A stretch of DNA of 64,000 nt from Taudactylus pleione (taxonomy: Eukaryota; Chordata; Amphibia; Anura; Myobatrachidae). The stretch spans positions 186,001 to 250,000 of the forward strand of contig JAUIMM010002016.1 of the NCBI GenBank assembly GCA_031769625.1. Direction: 5' to 3'. The notes beneath the pieces are model-generated. The model was given only the letters and a program-made list of their open reading frames with translations, did not search any database and was not told the DNA's origin. The translations under genes were made by a program, and so were the position numbers. The stretch's first letter is position 1, and each line of letters begins with the position of its first letter. Positions 61,040 to 64,000 of this stretch are shown here, piece by piece.

Positions 61040-64000
61040 CTAGTATGACTGGAAAAAGCTTGTTCTGAGTTACAATCACACAAAATTTCGGGCCATTTTG
61101 ACAGTAAGGTGGTGTAGAAACAGCAGGTCTAAAAAAGGGTTCCTAGGCTCCTTCGGTCCACTTTAAGTCAATGGAGATTATTATTTGCATTAAATGCTTG
61201 CAGTTATCCATCCATGTGGTCTACAATTATTGGATTAGTATGGCTGGAAAGAGCTTGTTCTGAGCTACATTGACACCAAATTTTGGGCCATTTTGACAGA
61301 AAGGTGGTGTAGAAACAACAGGTCAAAGAAAGTATTCCTAGGCTACTTCGGTCCACTTTAAGTCAATGGAGATTTTTATTTGCTTTAAATGCTTGCAGTT
61401 ATCGATCCATGTGGTCTACAATTATAGAACTAGTATGACTGGGAAGAGCTTGTTCTGAGTTACAATCACACAAATTTTTGGGCCATTTTGACAGTAAGGT
61501 GGTGTAGAAACAGCAGGTCAAAGAAAGGGTTCCTAGGCTCCTTCGCTCCACTTTAAGTCAATGGAGATTTTAATTTGCTTTAAATGCTTGCAGTTATCGA
61601 TCCATGTGGTCTACAGATATAGGACTAGTATGGCTGGAAAGAACTTGTTCTGAGCTACATTCACACCTAATTTCAGGCCATTTTGACAGTAAGGTGGTGT
61701 AGAAACAGCAGGTCAAAGAAAGTATTCCTAGGCTACTTTGGTCCACTTTAAGTCAATGGAGATTTTGATTTGCTTTAAATGCTTGCAGTTATCGATCCAT
61801 GTGGTCTACAATTATTGGATTAGTATGGCTGGAAAGAGCATGTTCTGAGCTACATTGACACCAAATTTCGGGCCATTTTGATCAGAAGGTGGTGTAGAAA
61901 CAGCAGGTCAAAGAAAGTATTCCTAGGCTACTTCGGTCCACTTTAAGTCAATGGAGATTTTTATTTGCTTTAAATGCTTGCAGTTATCGATCCATGTGGT
62001 CTACAATTATAGGACTAGTATGACTGGAAAAAGCTTGTTCTGAGTTACAATCACACAAAATTTCGGGCCATTTTGACAGTAAGGTGGTGTAGAAACAGCA
62101 GGTCAAAGAAAGGGTTCCTAGGTTCTTTCGCTCCACTTTAAGTCAATGGAGATTTTAATTTGCTTTAAATGCTTGCAGTTATCAATCCATGTGGTCTACA
62201 GATATAGGACTAGTATGTCTGGAAAGAACTTGTTCTGACCTACATTGACACCTAATTTCGGGCCATTTTGACAGTAAGATGGTGTAGAAACAGCAGGTCA
62301 AAGAAAGTATTCCTAGGCTACTTTGGTCCACTTTAAGTCAATGGAGATTTTGATTTGCTTTAAATGCTTGCAGTTATCCATCCATGTTGTCTACAATTAT
62401 TGGATTAGTATGGCTGGAAAGAGCTTGTTCTGAGCTACATTGACACCAAATTTCGGGCCATTTTGATCAGAAGGTGGTGTAGATACAGCAGGTCAAAGAA
62501 AGTATTCCTAGGCTACTTCGGTCCACTTTAAGTCAATGGAGATTTTTATTTGCTTTAAATGCTTGCAGTTATCGATGCATGTGGTCTACAATTATAGAAC
62601 TAGTATGACTGGGAAGAGCTTGTTCTGAGTTACAATCACACAAAATTTTGGGCCATTTTGACAGTAAGGTGGTGTAGAAACAGCAGGTCAAAGAAAGGGT
62701 TCCTAGGCTCCTTCGCTCCACTTTAAGTCAATGGAGATTTTAATTTGCTTTAAATGCTTGCAGTTATCGATCCATGTGGTCTACAATTATAGGACTAGTA
62801 TGACTGGAAAGAGCTTGTTCTGAGCTACATTGACACCAAATTTCGGGCCATTTTGACAGTAAGATGGTGTAGAAACAGCAGGTCAAAGAAAGTATTCCTA
62901 GGCTACTTTGGTCCACTTTAAGTCAATGGAGATTTTGATTTGCTTTAAATGCTTGCAGTTATCGATCCATGTGGTCTACAATTATAGGACTAGTATGACT
63001 GAAAAGAGCTTGTTCTGAGTTAAAATCACACAAAATTTCGGGCCATTTTGACAGTAAGGTGGTGTAGAAACAGCAGGTCAAAGAAAGTATTCCTAGGCTA
63101 CTTCGGTCCACTTTAAGTCAATGGAGATTTTTATTTGCTTTAAATGCTTGCAGTTATCCATCCATGTTGTCTACAATTATTGGATTAGTATGGCTGGAAA
63201 GAGCTTGTTCTGAGCTACATTGACACCAAATTTTGGGCCATTTTGATCAGAAGGTGGTGTAGAAACAGCAGGTCAAAGAAAGTATTCCTAGGCTACTTCG
63301 GTCCACTTTAAGTCAATGGAGATTTGTATTTGCTTAAAATGCTTGCAGTTATCGATCCATGTGGTCTACAATTATAGAACTAGTATGACTGGGAAGAGCT
63401 TGTTCTGAGTTACAAACACACAAAATTTCGGGCCATTTTGATAGTAAGGTGGTGTAGAAACAGCAGGTCAAAGAAAGTATTCCTAGGCTACTTCGGTCCA
63501 CTTTAAGTCAATGGAGATTTTTATTTGATTTAAATGCTTGCAGTTATCCATCCATGTTGTCTACAATTATTGGATTAGTATGGCTGGAAAGAGCTTGTTC
63601 TGAGCTACATTGACACCAAATTTCGGGCCATTTTGATCAGAAGGTGGTGTAGAAACAGCAGGTCAAAGAAAGTATTCCTAGGCTACTTCGGTCAACTTTA
63701 AGTCAATGGAGATTTTTATTTGCTTTAAATGCTTGCAGTTATCGATGCATGTGGTCTACAATTATAGAACTAGTATGACTGGGAAGAGCTTGTTCTGAGT
63801 TACAATCACACAAAATTTTGGGCCATTTTGACAGTAAGGTGGTGTAGAAACAGCAGGTCAAAGAAAGGGTTCCTAGGCTCCTTCGCTCCACTTTAAGTCA
63901 ATGGAGATTTTAATTTGCTTTAAATGCTTGCAGTTATCGATCCATGTGGTGTACAATTATAGGACTAGTATGACTGGAAAGAGCTTGTTCTGAGCTACAT
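61040..64000 (+). repeat. 15-monomer unit cut by the window edge
   Basis: Types are T N S D E P Q E' S' G K' E (P2/K hybrid) E' S' and the first 36 bases of another unit (63965-64000). It shares aatttcggg in Q, gactgaaaag in K', tttgtattt in E and tggtgtac in the last S' with the unit at 46414. Private changes include caaatttttggg near 61472, tagatacagc near 62482, gcttaaaatg near 63333 and ggtcaactt near 63691. The array continues past the edge. Confidence 0.88.
63380..63574 (+). repeat. P2/K hybrid monomer
   Basis: The 5' part has acaaacac and gatagtaagg (P2). The 3' part has gtattcctaggctacttcgg and ttttatttgattt with a ccatccatgttg tail, the K variant also seen at 49534. In the related run at 49144 the order is P2 Q2 K, so one exchange between P2 and K removed 390 bp. 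The breakpoint lies between about 63433 and 63477. Confidence 0.87.

Larger units (their letters stand above)
1..64000 (+). repeat. 195-bp satellite array, 328 tandem monomers with higher-order organisation
   Basis: The window is a single head-to-tail array. Monomer starts, set at the motif ctagtatg or ttagtatg, fall at 1, 196, 391, 586, 781 and so on to 63965. All spacings are 195 bp except four units of 194 bp and eight of 196 bp, and this sum reproduces the last start exactly. Each monomer carries the same landmarks in order: cttgttctga, gggccatttt, ggtgtagaaac, tcctagg, ccactttaagtcaatggag, tttaaatgcttgcagtta and catgtggtctac. No foreign DNA interrupts it. Forward stops near unit positions 2, 27, 37 or 76 and 105, and reverse stops near 1, 63 or 89, 129, 165 and 182, close all six frames, so no coding gene is supported. 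A unit of nucleosomal length with HORs is typical of centromeric or pericentromeric satellites. That role is inference. Confidence 0.98.

Noticed and set aside
1..64000. Open reading frames that recur every 195 bp, since 195 is divisible by three
   Set aside because: The unit length keeps the frame, but each frame on both strands meets a stop within about one monomer. No start context, codon bias or protein motif supports translation.
1..64000. CRISPR-like regular spacing of repeats
   Set aside because: There are no unique spacers. The entire 195-bp unit is repeated, with no short repeat and spacer alternation.
1..64000. LTR or other transposon array
   Set aside because: No terminal repeats, target-site duplications, polypurine tract or coding domain are visible. 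The structure is explained by tandem repeats alone.
1..64000. Assignment to a named satellite family or species
   Set aside because: The consensus was not recognised with confidence. The vertebrate suggestion rests only on general impression, so no name is given.

Overview
The whole 64 kb window is one uninterrupted tandem satellite array. It has no gene, RNA gene, CRISPR array or recognisable mobile element. The repeat unit is 195 bp (about 40% GC, counted on one monomer). All monomers run in the same orientation, and 328 complete units plus a 36-base start of unit 329 fill the window. The register closes exactly: with unit starts placed at the (c/t)tagtatg motif, 328 x 195 plus eight 1-bp insertions minus four 1-bp deletions gives the last start at 63965, as observed. 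Every complete monomer type examined has stop codons in all six frames. A long, homogeneous, multi-level array with a near-nucleosomal unit points to a eukaryotic chromosome, most likely centromeric or pericentromeric heterochromatin. I do not recognise the family. A vertebrate such as a fish or amphibian is a guess only.

Monomers fall into recurrent types with linked variants, used here as letters. T: ggaaaaagc, gtctaaaaaaggg, attattatttgcatt. N: aattttggg, gacagaaagg, caacagg. S: actgggaagagc, aattttggg, ccttcgctcc, cagatatagg tail (S' has an aattatag tail). D: ggctggaaagaac, aatttcagg. E: ttagtatggc, gatcagaagg, cttcgg (E' ends cgatgcatg...atagaa). P: ggaaaaagc, gggttcctaggttcc, caatcc...cagatatagg tail. 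P2: P-like but gggaagagc, acaaacac, gatagt. Q: ctagtatgtc, aatttctgg, gtaagatgg (Q2: gacatac, agctgg). F: ggctggaaagagc, ctactttgac, gatcag. G: ctacattg, gtaagatgg, ctactttgg. H: ttacaatcacacc, ctactttgg. K: ttacaatcac, gacagt, ccatccatgttg tail (K' has gttaaaatc). R: gatcag, ggttaaag, usually 196 bp.

Layout. (1) 1-9357: 18-monomer higher-order repeat (HOR) of 3509 bp, two complete copies and a shortened third. (2) 9358-12281: recombined pieces of that HOR. (3) 12282-17351: mosaic built from a different type set. (4) 17352-24176: 21-mer unit (4095 bp), one full copy and a partial one. (5) 24177-26712: mosaic. (6) 26713-36072: 20-mer unit (3900 bp) in two adjacent copies, built on an 8-mer. 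(7) 36073-37829: mosaic. (8) 37830-46413: 23-mer unit (4487 bp) in two adjacent copies, the second short. (9) 46414-64000: units that start T N S D E and vary from 7 to 20 monomers, with a common 14-mer form of 2731 bp.

The parts do not work together as genes. They record a process: repeated unequal exchange between out-of-register monomers. At several HOR boundaries the joining monomer is visibly a hybrid, with the 5' part of one type and the 3' part of another, and the exchange can be placed within roughly 30-100 bp. No transposon insertion, microsatellite or inversion is seen across 64 kb, which suggests recent homogenisation, although an assembly effect cannot be excluded from sequence alone.
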